Below, in pieces: positions 1 to 11,457 of a stretch of DNA of 64,000 nt (within the stretch, counting starts at the first letter, position 1; every line of letters starts with the position of its first letter). The stretch comes from Lysobacter sp. (lineage in GTDB: Bacteria > Pseudomonadota > Gammaproteobacteria > Xanthomonadales > Xanthomonadaceae): contig JABFRN010000001.1 of assembly GCA_013141175.1 (NCBI GenBank), positions 620,001 to 684,000 of the forward strand, read 5' to 3'. Position numbers and translations under genes: made by a program. A model generated the notes under the pieces. It was not told the origin of the DNA. It saw only the letters and a program-made list of their open reading frames with translations, and made no database searches.

Positions 1-946
1 CCGCACCGGCGACCCATTCGCGATTGTCCTGCTCGTATGCCGGCGTGCGCTCGATCGGCGCGATCCCGCTGTCGGTACCGATGCCGACGTGGTCCTCGCC
101 GCAGACCTTCACCGCGTGCTCGATGTGGCGGATCACATCGATCGCCATCGGCTGCGTGTCGGTGCGCAGATACGGCCAGAAAATGATGCCGGCGACGCCG
201 CCTTTCTCCGCCAGCGCGCGCAGGGTCGCGTCGTCGGTATTGCGCGGCAGGTCGGCGAGCGCGCGGCAGCCGGTGTGGCTGATCAGCATCGGCGCGCGCG
301 AGGCGGCGATGCCTTCGGCCATCGTGCGCGCCGAGCCGTGGGCGAGATCGACCACGATCTTCTCTGCGTTCAGGCGTTCCACCACCTGCCGGCCGAAGTT
401 GCTCAGCCCTGCATTGCCCGGTTCCATGCAGCCATCGCCGACGAGGTTGCGACGGTTGTGGGTGAGCTGGATCACGCGCACGCCGCGCGCGCTGAACAGC
501 GCGATGCGATCGAGATCCTCGCCCAGCGATTCGGTGCCCTGGAAGCCGTAGATCAAACCGAGTTTGCCCTCACGCCGCGCACGCTGCAGATCGTCGCCGC
601 TGCGCACCGCGAGCAAGTGATCCGGATAGCGCGCGATGATCCCGTCCCACGTGTCGATGGTCGCCTTGGTCTTCTCGAACGCGGCGTCGTCCAGCCAGAA
701 CCGGCCCGAAGGCGCGAGCGTCAGGACGATGCCGCCGAGCCCGGAGGCGCGGATCGCGTCGAGTTCCGCCTTGACCGCCGCGTCGTCGTTCTCGAACCAG
801 AACAGGCCGGTGCCGCCAGCGCCATCGATCGCGATCGTGCGCGGGTACGGAGGCCATGCCGCGGCCTGTGCGGTGGCGAATCGGCCGGCGGCCAGCGCGA
901 GCGCACCGAATCCGAATGTCTTGAGCGCATCGCGACGCGTGGCCAT
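1..946 (-). CDS. M19 (membrane/renal dipeptidase) family protein, Tat-type signal, 3' end outside window
   Basis: The first 315 codons are present and the C-terminus runs off the left edge. The N-terminus (MATRRDALKTFGFGALALAA) has a twin-arginine pair, a hydrophobic stretch and an Ala-rich end near residue 30, so Tat export to the periplasm is likely. An RBS-like GGAG sits 8 nt before the ATG. The M19 TIM-barrel fold is recognisable from QLTHNRRN, VVDLAHGSA, LISHTGCRAL and GIGTDSG; the two metal-binding His in DLAH and ISH are kept. The first metal motif, normally DGHxD, reads DGAGG (residues 41-45), and the bridging Glu, normally in an EGG motif, reads GFQG (Gln136). The protein may therefore bind metal differently or be non-hydrolytic. 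It is divergent from the S9 peptidase gene with 114 bp between starts. Family call is good; substrate is unknown. Confidence 0.82.
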   Translation of the reverse strand, partial: MATRRDALKTFGFGALALAAGRFATAQAAAWPPYPRTIAIDGAGGTGLFWFENDDAAVKAELDAIRASGLGGIVLTLAPSGRFWLDDAAFEKTKATIDTWDGIIARYPDHLLAVRSGDDLQRARREGKLGLIYGFQGTESLGEDLDRIALFSARGVRVIQLTHNRRNLVGDGCMEPGNAGLSNFGRQVVERLNAEKIVVDLAHGSARTMAEGIAASRAPMLISHTGCRALADLPRNTDDATLRALAEKGGVAGIIFWPYLRTDTQPMAIDVIRHIEHAVKVCGEDHVGIGTDSGIAPIERTPAYEQDNREWVAGA

Positions 947-1060
947 GGCGTTCTCCGCAGGTGACGGGAAGAGTCTACCTCCGTCGGCCATGACTTTCGG
1001 CTACGTCGCGGGTCGACGGTAGCGGCTATGCTCGAACACTGATTCCACCGGGGACATGCC

Positions 1061-3058
1061 ATGTTGCGCCGCCACACGCTCGCCGCCGCCCTGCTCGGCC
1101 TCGCCTGCACCCTGCCCGCGCTCGCGCAAACCGCACCCGATGCGACCGCCGTGCGTGAAGAGGTTGGCAACCGCATCAGCGAACATATTCCCGCGATTCC
1201 GACCGAGCTGGTCGATCGCCTCAATCGCTACCAGAACACCCGTGGCGGCAGCGTTGCCGGCTGGACGAAGAACGGCTGCCTGCTGGTCGGCACCCGCTTC
1301 GCCGAAACCAACCAGGCGCATCGCGTCTGCCAGCCGCTGGGCATGCGCGAACAGCTGACGTTCTATCCCGAGCCGCTGGGCGGAATGTCGCCATCGCCGG
1401 CGGAATCGCCGCTCGACGGCTTCGTGTTCTCGAAGGACAAGGGCGGCGACGAGTTTTCGCAGTTGTACTGGTTCGATCATGCGACGCGCAACGTGACGCT
1501 GTTGACCGATGGCAAGCGCACCCAGAATTCCGGCGGCCAGTTTTCGCGGGATGGCAAACTCCTGGCGTATCGCAGCACGGCGCGCAACGGCACCGACACC
1601 GATGTTTGGGTGCGCGATATCGACACCGGCACCGCCAAACCCGTGGTGACGGCAGGCGGCAGTTGGAGCGCGCTGGATTTCTCGCCCGACGGTAAACACC
1701 TGCTGGTGATGAAGGTGGTGTCGGCGGCCGAGGCATACCCGGGCGAAGTGGATCTGGCGACAGGCAGGCTGACCCTGTTCCCCGTCGATGGCGGCAAGGC
1801 CGCGTTCGGCGGTTTCGCGTACGCGCCCGATGGCAAGTCGGTGTACTTCGTATCCGATGAGCCCGTGAACGGCGCCGCGCAGGAATTCCAGACGCTTCGC
1901 CACCACGATCCCGCGACCGGCAAGCTGACGGTCCTCAGCGCGAGGATTCCGTGGGATGTCGCAGGCTTCAATCTTTCCGACGACGGCAAGCACCTGGCAT
2001 ACGTCACCAACGAAGACGGCATCAGCCGGCTGCGCGTACTGTCGCTGCCATCGCACCGCGAGATCGCACTTCCGACGCTGCCGATCGGCGTGTTCGGCTC
2101 GGGCACGTTTTCGCCCGACGGCACGCGTCTCGCGCTGACGCTCAACAGCGCGACCTCGCCCAGCGATGTATTCGTGATCGATCTGGCCAAGGCCACGCTC
2201 ACGCGCTGGACGCAGAGCGAGGTCGGCGGCCTGGACGCGTCGAAATTCATCGCGCCGACATTGGTCCGCTATCCGACCTTCGACAGCGTCGATGGCAAGC
2301 GCCGCACGATCCCCGCGTTCTACTATCGTCCGGCGACCGTGCCGGCCGGGCGCAAATTGCCGGTGATCATCAGCATCCACGGCGGACCGGAAAGCCAGTC
2401 GCTGCCCACGTTCAATCCCACCGCGCAGTTCATGGCGAACGAACTCGGCGTGGCGATGCTGGTGCCGAACGTGCGCGGTTCGAGCGGCTACGGCAAGACC
2501 TATCTTTCGCTGGACAACGGACAGCGTCGCGAAGACTCGGTGAAGGACATCGGCGCGTTGCTCGACTGGGTCGCGCAGCAGCCGGAGCTGGACAGCTCGC
2601 GCATCGGCGTCATGGGCGGCAGCTACGGCGGCTACATGGTGCTCGCCTCGCTGATGCACTACAGCGACCGCATCCGCGCCGGCATCGACGTGGTCGGCAT
2701 TTCGAACTTCGGTACGTTTCTCAAGAACACCGAAAGCTATCGTCGCGATCTGCGTCGGGCGGAATACGGCGACGAACGCGATCCGAAGATGATGGCGACC
2801 TTCGAGCGCATTTCGCCGTTGAACCATGCCGACCGCATCACTTCGAAACTCTTCGTCGCCCAGGGCAAGAACGATCCGCGCGTGCCGTACACCGAAGCCG
2901 AGCAGATCGTGAAAGCGGTGCGCGCCAACGGCCAGCCGGTGTGGTATCTGCTGTATGCCGACGAAGGCCACGGTTTCCGCAAGAAGAGCAACAACGATTA
3001 TTTCGGCGCGGCGAGCATGCTGTTCTGGCAGCAGAATCTGTTGAACGAGGGCCGCTGA
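1061..3058 (+). CDS. Secreted S9 family (prolyl oligopeptidase-type) serine peptidase
   Basis: A 665-residue protein with a Sec signal peptide (MLRRHTLAAALLGLACTLPA, cleavage likely after ALA near residue 22). Residues about 80-400 are a WD40-like beta-propeller with repeated SPDG/SDDG motifs. Residues about 420-665 are an alpha/beta hydrolase domain. The catalytic triad is visible: Ser521 in GGSYGGY, Asp605 in GKNDPRVP and His637 in DEGHGF. Such enzymes cleave short peptides after Pro or Ala in the periplasm. The gene stands alone and faces the aminotransferase gene; a strong hairpin lies between them. Length and motifs match S9 acylaminoacyl/dipeptidyl peptidases of xanthomonads; exact specificity cannot be read from sequence. 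Confidence 0.93.
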   Translation: MLRRHTLAAALLGLACTLPALAQTAPDATAVREEVGNRISEHIPAIPTELVDRLNRYQNTRGGSVAGWTKNGCLLVGTRFAETNQAHRVCQPLGMREQLTFYPEPLGGMSPSPAESPLDGFVFSKDKGGDEFSQLYWFDHATRNVTLLTDGKRTQNSGGQFSRDGKLLAYRSTARNGTDTDVWVRDIDTGTAKPVVTAGGSWSALDFSPDGKHLLVMKVVSAAEAYPGEVDLATGRLTLFPVDGGKAAFGGFAYAPDGKSVYFVSDEPVNGAAQEFQTLRHHDPATGKLTVLSARIPWDVAGFNLSDDGKHLAYVTNEDGISRLRVLSLPSHREIALPTLPIGVFGSGTFSPDGTRLALTLNSATSPSDVFVIDLAKATLTRWTQSEVGGLDASKFIAPTLVRYPTFDSVDGKRRTIPAFYYRPATVPAGRKLPVIISIHGGPESQSLPTFNPTAQFMANELGVAMLVPNVRGSSGYGKTYLSLDNGQRREDSVKDIGALLDWVAQQPELDSSRIGVMGGSYGGYMVLASLMHYSDRIRAGIDVVGISNFGTFLKNTESYRRDLRRAEYGDERDPKMMATFERISPLNHADRITSKLFVAQGKNDPRVPYTEAEQIVKAVRANGQPVWYLLYADEGHGFRKKSNNDYFGAASMLFWQQNLLNEGR

Positions 3059-3080
3059 CACCGCTTTGGCGATGCGTTGT

Positions 3081-3118
3081 CCACCGCAGCAGGGACGGCA
3101 TCGCCGTCGCTGCGGTGG
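3081..3118. terminator. Strong stem-loop between convergent genes
   Basis: A perfect 10-bp stem (CCACCGCAGC at 3081-3090 with its complement at 3109-3118) continues, after an AGG bulge, into a 6-bp inner stem (GACGGC/GCCGTC) with a 3-nt loop. It lies just after the S9 peptidase stop and before the converging aminotransferase stop. There is no U-tract on either strand, so it may be a bidirectional or RNA-stabilising hairpin rather than a classical intrinsic terminator. Confidence 0.55.
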
Positions 3119-3213
3119 AGATCAACGATGAAGAGCAACGGTGAAGATCGGGCGGTGAAGATCGGCGGTGAGTGGACGCGGGCGAAAGCGGACGACGCCG
3201 ACGCCCACGATGA

Positions 3214-4488
3214 TCAGGCCGGCTGCCCAACCGGCGCAGGAGGCTCGACCACGATCGATCGAGCGACCTCGACCAGATGTCTTGCAATGGATTGCAGCTG
3301 CGCGGCGGACACGATCAGCGGCGGCGTCATCAGCAGCGTGCCCCGACGATGCGGCGCCGGAGCCATCACCACATTGTGTTCGCGCATGCCGACCCACAGT
3401 TCCATCAACGGAACCCGCTTGGTGCGCACCGCCAACATCAGGCCGCGACCGGAGATCTCGAACTCTTCGCCGGCCGGGTCGTGTTCCGCCATGGCGGCAC
3501 GGAAGATGCGTTCGCCCTCGGCGGCAAGACGGCAGACATCGAGCCGCTCCGCCTCCGCCAACACCGCCGATGCGCACGCCATCGACATCGGATTTCCGGC
3601 CATGGTCGCACCGTGGATCTTTGCGCGCCCCTTGCCGAACACCGCGTCGAACACCGGGTTCTTGCACAACACCGCAGACACCGGCAGCAAGGCGCCAGTG
3701 AGGCCTTTCGACACCACCACCATGTCCGGCCTGAATTCGGAGCGCCAGTGATGGAAGCCGAACCAGCGCCCGGTGCGGCCGATGCCCGACGCCACTTCAT
3801 CGGCGATCAACATCGTGCCGGTTTCGCGGCAGGCATCGCTGAGCGCAGCCAGATGCTCGGACGTCTGTTCGATCGAGCCGGCGCTGGCCTGGATCGGCTC
3901 CAGCACGACCGCCGCAACATCGCCCTTGGCGAGTCGTGCGCGGACGATTCCGGGGTCGAGCGACGGCAGGGTTTCGGCGAATTCGAGCGGTGTCGCGATG
4001 CCATCGCTCCAGAACTTTTCGCCCGCCAACGCGGTGGCGATGCCGGTGAGACCATGGAAGCCTCCACTCAGACCGAGAAAGCTGCGCCGGCCGGTGGCGA
4101 TCGCGGCGAACTTCAGCGCAGCCTCGACCGCTTCCGCACCGGCGGAGAAGAACTGCACCTTGTCGAAATCGGCGTCGGCGAGGCGCAGCAGCGTGTCCGC
4201 AACCTTCGATGCCTCCGACGACCAGCCGAATGTGCTGATCGAGGCGCCGGGCGCCTGGAGATGATCGATCAAGGCCTGTTCGACAACCGGCGAGCGATGC
4301 CCCAGCGTGGCGGTGCCGAAGCCCGAGGTGGCGTCGAGATATTCACGCCCCGTATCGTCGATCAACAGGCAGCCGCGCGCTTCGCGCCATGGCCGCTCGA
4401 GTTTCAGCATGGCCAGCACATCGACCCAGTAGGGATTCATCGTCCGCGTATAGCGGGCGATATCGGTTTCGGTCGAAGTACCTTCCAT
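3214..4488 (-). CDS. Class III pyridoxal-phosphate aminotransferase
   Basis: A 424-residue fold-type I PLP enzyme of the ornithine/acetylornithine/GABA aminotransferase class. Visible motifs are the phosphate-binding SAGAEAVEAA (where these enzymes usually have NSGTEA), the cofactor-ring Asp in IADEVASGIGRTG, the Schiff-base Lys in VVSKGLTGALLP and the Thr region IHGATMAGNP. The chosen ATG (MEGTSTE) has GGAG 7 nt upstream; an in-frame ATG ten codons earlier has no better RBS. The amino donor cannot be deduced. The upstream Nudix-ThiE gene has the same orientation with a 93-bp gap, so co-transcription is possible but the functions are not obviously linked. Confidence 0.88.
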   Translation of the reverse strand: MEGTSTETDIARYTRTMNPYWVDVLAMLKLERPWREARGCLLIDDTGREYLDATSGFGTATLGHRSPVVEQALIDHLQAPGASISTFGWSSEASKVADTLLRLADADFDKVQFFSAGAEAVEAALKFAAIATGRRSFLGLSGGFHGLTGIATALAGEKFWSDGIATPLEFAETLPSLDPGIVRARLAKGDVAAVVLEPIQASAGSIEQTSEHLAALSDACRETGTMLIADEVASGIGRTGRWFGFHHWRSEFRPDMVVVSKGLTGALLPVSAVLCKNPVFDAVFGKGRAKIHGATMAGNPMSMACASAVLAEAERLDVCRLAAEGERIFRAAMAEHDPAGEEFEISGRGLMLAVRTKRVPLMELWVGMREHNVVMAPAPHRRGTLLMTPPLIVSAAQLQSIARHLVEVARSIVVEPPAPVGQPA

Positions 4489-4581
4489 CGCAACACTCCA
4501 TTTGTTCATCGGCTTCAAAGCAAGTGGTGGAACTTACACGCGGGACCGGAGACTGGCAATTTTCCGAAACGATAATGAGTC

Positions 4582-5568
4582 TCAAACTTCGTCCGGCCAC
4601 AGGCTCCTGATCGCGGCAATGCCTTGGGCACCCCTTTCGCGCGCGTGCACGACATCATCGCGGCGCATGCCGCCGATCGCATACAGCGGAATCGCAACGC
4701 GCTCGCGGCGTTCGACGAAACCATCCCATCCGATGCCGACCTCACCCGGATGGGACGGCGTGGGCAACACGGGGCCGAGCACCGCAGCATCGCAACCCAG
4801 CGCCTGCGCGGCAGCGAGGTCTTCGTGCGAATGGCAGGACGCGATCACCGGCAACCCTTGCGATAGCGGGCGCATCGACAAGGCCATCAACTGGGCTGCG
4901 CGCAGATGCACGCCGATACCGAGCGTCTGCGCAAGCGCGATATCGCCATTGACCAGCACTTCGGCATCGGCGTCGCGCGCGGCGCGCGTCGCTTGTTCGA
5001 CCAGCCGGCGCCAGCGCTCCGGCGCATCCCCGGCTGTCGCGCGACCGCGCAATTGCACCCGACGCACACCATTCTCAAGCGCTTTGCGCAGGCTCGACAG
5101 CCAGCGCGCATCGTCGTCGCCGGGCTCGGGCGTGATCAGATAGTGTTCCGGATCGAGCAGCGCGGCCACCACCGGTCGATCGGCGTCCGGCATCGCGTAG
5201 CTCGCGAGCTTGTGCGGCGGCACCCAGGCCAGCGCCTGGCCGTCGAGGCCTTTGACCATACCGCTCCACGATGCGATGCGACGCACATCGAGACGCAAGC
5301 GTTTATGAGGATACTGTTGCGGCACGGCGATGACCGCATCGCCCACCTGCGCCTCGATGCCGAGTTCTTCGTGCAGTTCGCGCACCAGCGCCTGTTCCGG
5401 CGTTTCGCCGGGATCGACCTTGCCGCCGGGAAATTCCCACAGGCCCGCGAGATCGCGACCTTCGGTGCGACGCGCCAGCAGCACACGGCCGCGCGCATCG
5501 TTGATCACACCGGCGACGACGTGGACGATGTTCCCGCTTCGACTTCGGTCGCTGTCGCTGTCGCTCAT
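4582..5568 (-). CDS. Nudix hydrolase (MutT-like) fused to a thiamine-phosphate-synthase-like domain
   Basis: A 328-residue two-domain protein. Residues about 14-140 are a MutT-type Nudix domain with the full Nudix box (GGKVDPGE then RELHEELGI), expected to hydrolyse 8-oxo-dGTP or a related nucleotide. Residues about 155-328 are a ThiE/TenI-like TIM barrel (VQLRGR, LVNGD, GVHLRA, CHSHEDL, YAIGGM). This fusion is known in many beta- and gammaproteobacteria and is usually annotated as a Nudix family hydrolase; the barrel half has no proven role. The ATG at MSDSDSD was chosen because the Nudix domain begins soon after it. The open frame continues upstream across the secA terminator, which argues against an earlier start. 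Confidence 0.9.
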   Translation of the reverse strand: MSDSDSDRSRSGNIVHVVAGVINDARGRVLLARRTEGRDLAGLWEFPGGKVDPGETPEQALVRELHEELGIEAQVGDAVIAVPQQYPHKRLRLDVRRIASWSGMVKGLDGQALAWVPPHKLASYAMPDADRPVVAALLDPEHYLITPEPGDDDARWLSSLRKALENGVRRVQLRGRATAGDAPERWRRLVEQATRAARDADAEVLVNGDIALAQTLGIGVHLRAAQLMALSMRPLSQGLPVIASCHSHEDLAAAQALGCDAAVLGPVLPTPSHPGEVGIGWDGFVERRERVAIPLYAIGGMRRDDVVHARERGAQGIAAIRSLWPDEV

Positions 5569-5654
5569 CGCGAAGAACGGTCCCTGCTCTGGAATGGCTT
5601 GCGGATGTTTTACCGCTGCGGGGGATGCGGGGCAAGCGGGCCTGGCGTTCATCC

Positions 5655-5685
5655 AAAAAAAAACGGCCCGCGAAACTCGCGGGCC
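5655..5685 (-). terminator. Rho-independent terminator of secA
   Basis: On the minus strand a 9-bp GC-rich stem (GGCCCGCGA with its complement, 3-nt loop) is followed by nine consecutive T. It lies 23 nt after the secA stop codon. This is a textbook intrinsic terminator. Confidence 0.95.
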
Positions 5686-5708
5686 ATCGTTCTGGAACAT
5701 CGGTCGAT

Positions 5709-8432
<2,724 letters not shown>

Positions 8433-8491
8433 GGGCGGAGAATGATCGAAAGAGGAAGGGTCAGCGGCGCCGGGCAACGGCTGTCCGCAAC

Positions 8492-8513
8492 AAAAAGGGG
8501 CGCAGCGCGCCCC
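8492..8513 (-). terminator. Intrinsic terminator downstream of the M23 peptidase gene
   Basis: On the minus strand a 7-bp stem GGGGCGC/GCGCCCC with a 3-nt loop is followed by TTTTT. It lies about 80 nt after the M23 stop and 60 nt before the secA start, so it should insulate secA from the upstream gene. Confidence 0.85.
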
Positions 8514-8591
8514 TCCGCAACACTCGATTGTACTTGGAGCCGGTGCCCCGGGGTATCAAGCCCCGGATACCAACCACAGCTCGGGCGGGCT

Positions 8592-9590
8592 TCAGCCCTT
8601 GCCGGCGGGCTTGGCCGCGGCTTGACCGAGGAACTGGTTCGGATTGACCACGACCCCGTTGTCCCAGACCTCGAAGTGCACGTGAGCGCCGGTGGATCGG
8701 CCGGTGGACCCTGCCTTGGCGATCTCCTGCCCACCGCGAACCAGATCGCCGACCTGGCCGATCAGGCGCGAGTTGTGCGCATACCGGGTGACATAGCCGT
8801 TGCCGTGATCGACCTCGACCACGTTGCCGTAGCCGGAACGGACGCCGGAATAGGTCACGACGCCATCGCCGACCGCCAACACCGGATCACCGGTGTTGGC
8901 CTCGAAATCGATGCCTTTGTGCTGCTGGCTGCCGCCGCCGAACGGATCTGCGCGATAGCCGAAGCCGGAGGTGACATAGCTGTTGGCGATCGGGTCGCGG
9001 GTCGGCATCGCGTTCTTGTCCAATTCGCGATTGAACAACAGCGCCTCGAGGACAGACAGCTGGCTGCCGGAATGCTTCAACTGGGCACCGAGGTCGGCCA
9101 AACCATCGCGCAGGCCGCGAGCCGGCATATCGCGCACCGGGCCGACACCACCGACGCCCACCGGCTTGTCGAAATCGAATTCGCCGTCGCCGAGCTGGGC
9201 GACGCGGGTCAAGCGCTCGCCGAGCGCATTGAGACGATTGGCTTCGGCCTGCAGTTCGCCGAGTCGCGCGGCGAGCGCGTTGACTTCGCGCTGCGCCTCG
9301 CGGCGCGTCGTTTCGAGGCCGCTCCGCTGGATTTCGACATCGGCCTTGAGGCGACTGTATTCGGCACCGCGCAACAGACCCTGCCCGGTCGTGCCGAACA
9401 GCGCGCCGACCGTCAACAGGCAGACTGCGCAATAGGCCGGCTTCTCCCGCATCGCTTGGGAGCCGATTTCGGCCGCACGCACGACGCGAGGGCGGAGCTT
9501 GTCGGCGACGTGGATCGTCGTGGTCCGAACCGCGCGCGCGGCAGTCGCCATATGGCGGTGCGCAATGTCGATAAAGCTGTGTAAAGTCAT
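8592..9590 (-). CDS. Membrane-anchored M23 (LytM-type) metallopeptidase
   Basis: A 332-residue envelope protein. After a basic N-terminal region comes one membrane segment (about residues 58-78, YCAVCLLTVGALFGTTGQGLL), then a predicted coiled coil (residues about 85-140), then a C-terminal M23/LytM domain. The zinc ligands are present: HKGIDF (His and Asp) and HVHFEVW (last His). It probably cuts peptidoglycan cross-links or activates a hydrolase in the periplasm. Location between dciA and secA matches the uncharacterised M23 protein beside secA in Pseudomonas. Its ATG is 7 nt from the divergent dciA ATG. Confidence 0.92.
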   Translation of the reverse strand: MTLHSFIDIAHRHMATAARAVRTTTIHVADKLRPRVVRAAEIGSQAMREKPAYCAVCLLTVGALFGTTGQGLLRGAEYSRLKADVEIQRSGLETTRREAQREVNALAARLGELQAEANRLNALGERLTRVAQLGDGEFDFDKPVGVGGVGPVRDMPARGLRDGLADLGAQLKHSGSQLSVLEALLFNRELDKNAMPTRDPIANSYVTSGFGYRADPFGGGSQQHKGIDFEANTGDPVLAVGDGVVTYSGVRSGYGNVVEVDHGNGYVTRYAHNSRLIGQVGDLVRGGQEIAKAGSTGRSTGAHVHFEVWDNGVVVNPNQFLGQAAAKPAGKG

Positions 9591-9597
9591 CGGCTGT

Positions 9598-10065
9598 ATG
9601 TCTCGTTCGCGATCCAATCCTCCCCCCGCCCGCCCGTCCACCGGGCCACAGGCTGCCATCGACGCCTTGCTCGGCGGCGAGGCCAGCGACCCTGTTCGCC
9701 GGGCGCTCTGGCTGGAAGCATTGGATCTGCAGCTTCGTCCCTGCCTTCCTCCCGGGCTCGCAGCGCATGCGCGCCTGGCGAACATCGATCGTGGAAGACT
9801 CGTTTACCTGGTGGATTCACCGGTGTGGCATGCCCGAATGCGGCTTGCTGCCACCGATATCCTCGACACGGCCCGTTCCTTCGGACTGGAAGCGACCGAT
9901 CTGGTGGTGAAGACCGCGAGCGGGCCGCAGGCGATGCGACCTCAGAACGCCGTGACTTCGACTGCCGTTTCAGCTTCTCCCCTGTCTGCGGCCGCACGCG
10001 AGGCTTTCGCGACCGCACTCGCTTCCCGGGATGATGTGCCGCCGGGAAAGGATGCTTCTTCCTGA
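9598..10065 (+). CDS. dciA: DUF721 protein, probable DciA helicase loader/operator
   Basis: A 155-residue protein whose central region (residues about 20-100) matches DUF721: a conserved Leu/Trp-rich helix, then GRLVYLVDSPVWHARMR and a following helix. DciA proteins recruit the replicative helicase DnaB in bacteria that lack DnaC. The Pro-rich start and the Ala/Ser-rich tail after residue 110 look disordered. The lpxC-DUF721-M23-secA neighbourhood is the same as in Pseudomonas, which supports the call. The ATG at 9598 was chosen from domain position; there is no clear Shine-Dalgarno. Its start region overlaps the 5' region of the divergent M23 gene. Confidence 0.8.
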   Translation: MSRSRSNPPPARPSTGPQAAIDALLGGEASDPVRRALWLEALDLQLRPCLPPGLAAHARLANIDRGRLVYLVDSPVWHARMRLAATDILDTARSFGLEATDLVVKTASGPQAMRPQNAVTSTAVSASPLSAAAREAFATALASRDDVPPGKDASS

Positions 10066-10269
10066 TGCCCACCCATCCGCCGCGCCCATTGACGGGCTGA
10101 CGGACGGGTACGGAGGGAATGCTACCGGCGGGCGCCGCCGCACAGGTTAAGAAGCCGAGGCTTTTTCGTTAAGGTTTTGTGAAACGCACGATTCCAGTTC
10201 ACGGATCGGGCAATCCGCCCGTCCTGTTCAGGAAGACAGCCCATCCGGCGGGCGTGGAGCGGCGAGGAC

Positions 10270-11178
10270 TCAAGCCAGCTGGGGCGTCCCGAAAACAACC
10301 GGGACCGGCGCGTCGCGCCCGAAACTCACTTCTTCCCAGGCGGACTGCTCGGCGAGCAGCGCGCGGACCAGCTTGTTGTTGAGCGCATGGCCCGATTTGA
10401 AGCCCTCGTAGGCCCCGAGGATCGGGTGCCCCGCGAGGTAGAGATCACCCACGGCGTCAAGGATCTTGTGGCGGACGAATTCGTCCGCGTAGCGCAGGCC
10501 ATCGTCGTTCAGTACGCGGAACTCGTCGAGCACGATGGCGTTGTCCATCGAGCCGCCGAGACCGAGATTTCGTTCGCGCATGAATTCCAGATCGCGCATG
10601 AAACCGAAGGTTCGGGCGCGACTGACTTCCTTGATGTAGTTTTCGGTCGAGAACTCGACGACCGCGCGCGAGCGCGAAGTCGGAATCGCCGGATGATCGA
10701 ATTCCACGGTGAAACCAAGGCGAAAACCGTTGTAGGGCTCGAACCGCGCGACCTTGTCGCCATCGCGGACTTCCACGGTTTTCAGGATCCGCATGAAACG
10801 CTTGGGCGCATTCTGTTCGACGACGCCGGCGGACTGCAGCAGGAAGACGAACGGCCCGGAAGAGCCGTCCATGATCGGCACTTCGGGTGCGGAGAGTTCG
10901 ATATAGAGATTGTCGACGCCCAGACCGGCGAGCGCGGACATCAGGTGTTCGACCGTCATCGCCTTGCCGCCATCGTGGGACAGGCCGGTGCAGAGCATGG
11001 TTTCGGTGACGTAGTCGGCGCGCGCCGGAATTTCGACGACAGGGTCCAGGTCGACGCGACGGAACACGATGCCGGTATCGACCGGGGCCGGGCGCAGGGT
11101 CAGATAGACCTTCTCGCCGCTGTGCAGACCCACGCCGGTGGCGCGGATCATGTTCTGCAGGGTGCGTTGCTGGGCCAT
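10270..11178 (-). CDS. lpxC: UDP-3-O-acyl-N-acetylglucosamine deacetylase LpxC
   Basis: A 302-residue zinc enzyme for the committed step of lipid A synthesis in the cytoplasm; E. coli LpxC has 305 residues. Visible are the start [21 protein letters not shown], the first zinc His in [13 protein letters not shown], and [18 protein letters not shown] with the second His and the Asp. It sits immediately downstream of ftsZ in the same direction, the normal end of the dcw region. The 279-bp gap upstream (11179-11457) presumably holds its promoter, but no convincing -35/-10 pair was found there. The 204-bp gap downstream (10066-10269) holds only a weak 4-bp hairpin. Confidence 0.98.
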   Translation of the reverse strand: MAQQRTLQNMIRATGVGLHSGEKVYLTLRPAPVDTGIVFRRVDLDPVVEIPARADYVTETMLCTGLSHDGGKAMTVEHLMSALAGLGVDNLYIELSAPEVPIMDGSSGPFVFLLQSAGVVEQNAPKRFMRILKTVEVRDGDKVARFEPYNGFRLGFTVEFDHPAIPTSRSRAVVEFSTENYIKEVSRARTFGFMRDLEFMRERNLGLGGSMDNAIVLDEFRVLNDDGLRYADEFVRHKILDAVGDLYLAGHPILGAYEGFKSGHALNNKLVRALLAEQSAWEEVSFGRDAPVPVVFGTPQLA

Positions 11179-11457
11179 GATCGGAATTCGGGAGGATGCC
11201 GGAAAATGCACGAATCCAAGGGCTTCGGATGGTGCGGACGGCGAGATTAGCACGTGGAATGCTGAACCTGAACGGAAGCGACGCAGTGTTCCCGCACTGC
11301 AACATCGGAGCAGCGGCAACGACACGGTCAAAAGCCCGCCGGCCCTGCGGGCACGGCGGGAAAAGCAGATCGCCGACGAGCGGAGGACAGCCGCGCGCAC
11401 GGGTAGGTTCGCCCCACTACCCCGACCGGACAGCCGGGGCGGAGGGGATGGCGCCGA

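Noticed and set aside
1001-3061. A 686-codon minus-strand frame opposite the S9 peptidase
   Set aside because: Antisense shadow; the plus-strand protein has a signal peptide and a full catalytic triad.
3141-3172. Short direct repeat GTGAAGATCGGGCG/GTGAAGATCGGCG near the aminotransferase stop
   Set aside because: Only two imperfect copies; no sign of function or a larger array.
10152-10163. AAGC-CGAG-GCTT hairpin followed by TTT as a dciA terminator
   Set aside because: A 4-bp stem is too weak to support.
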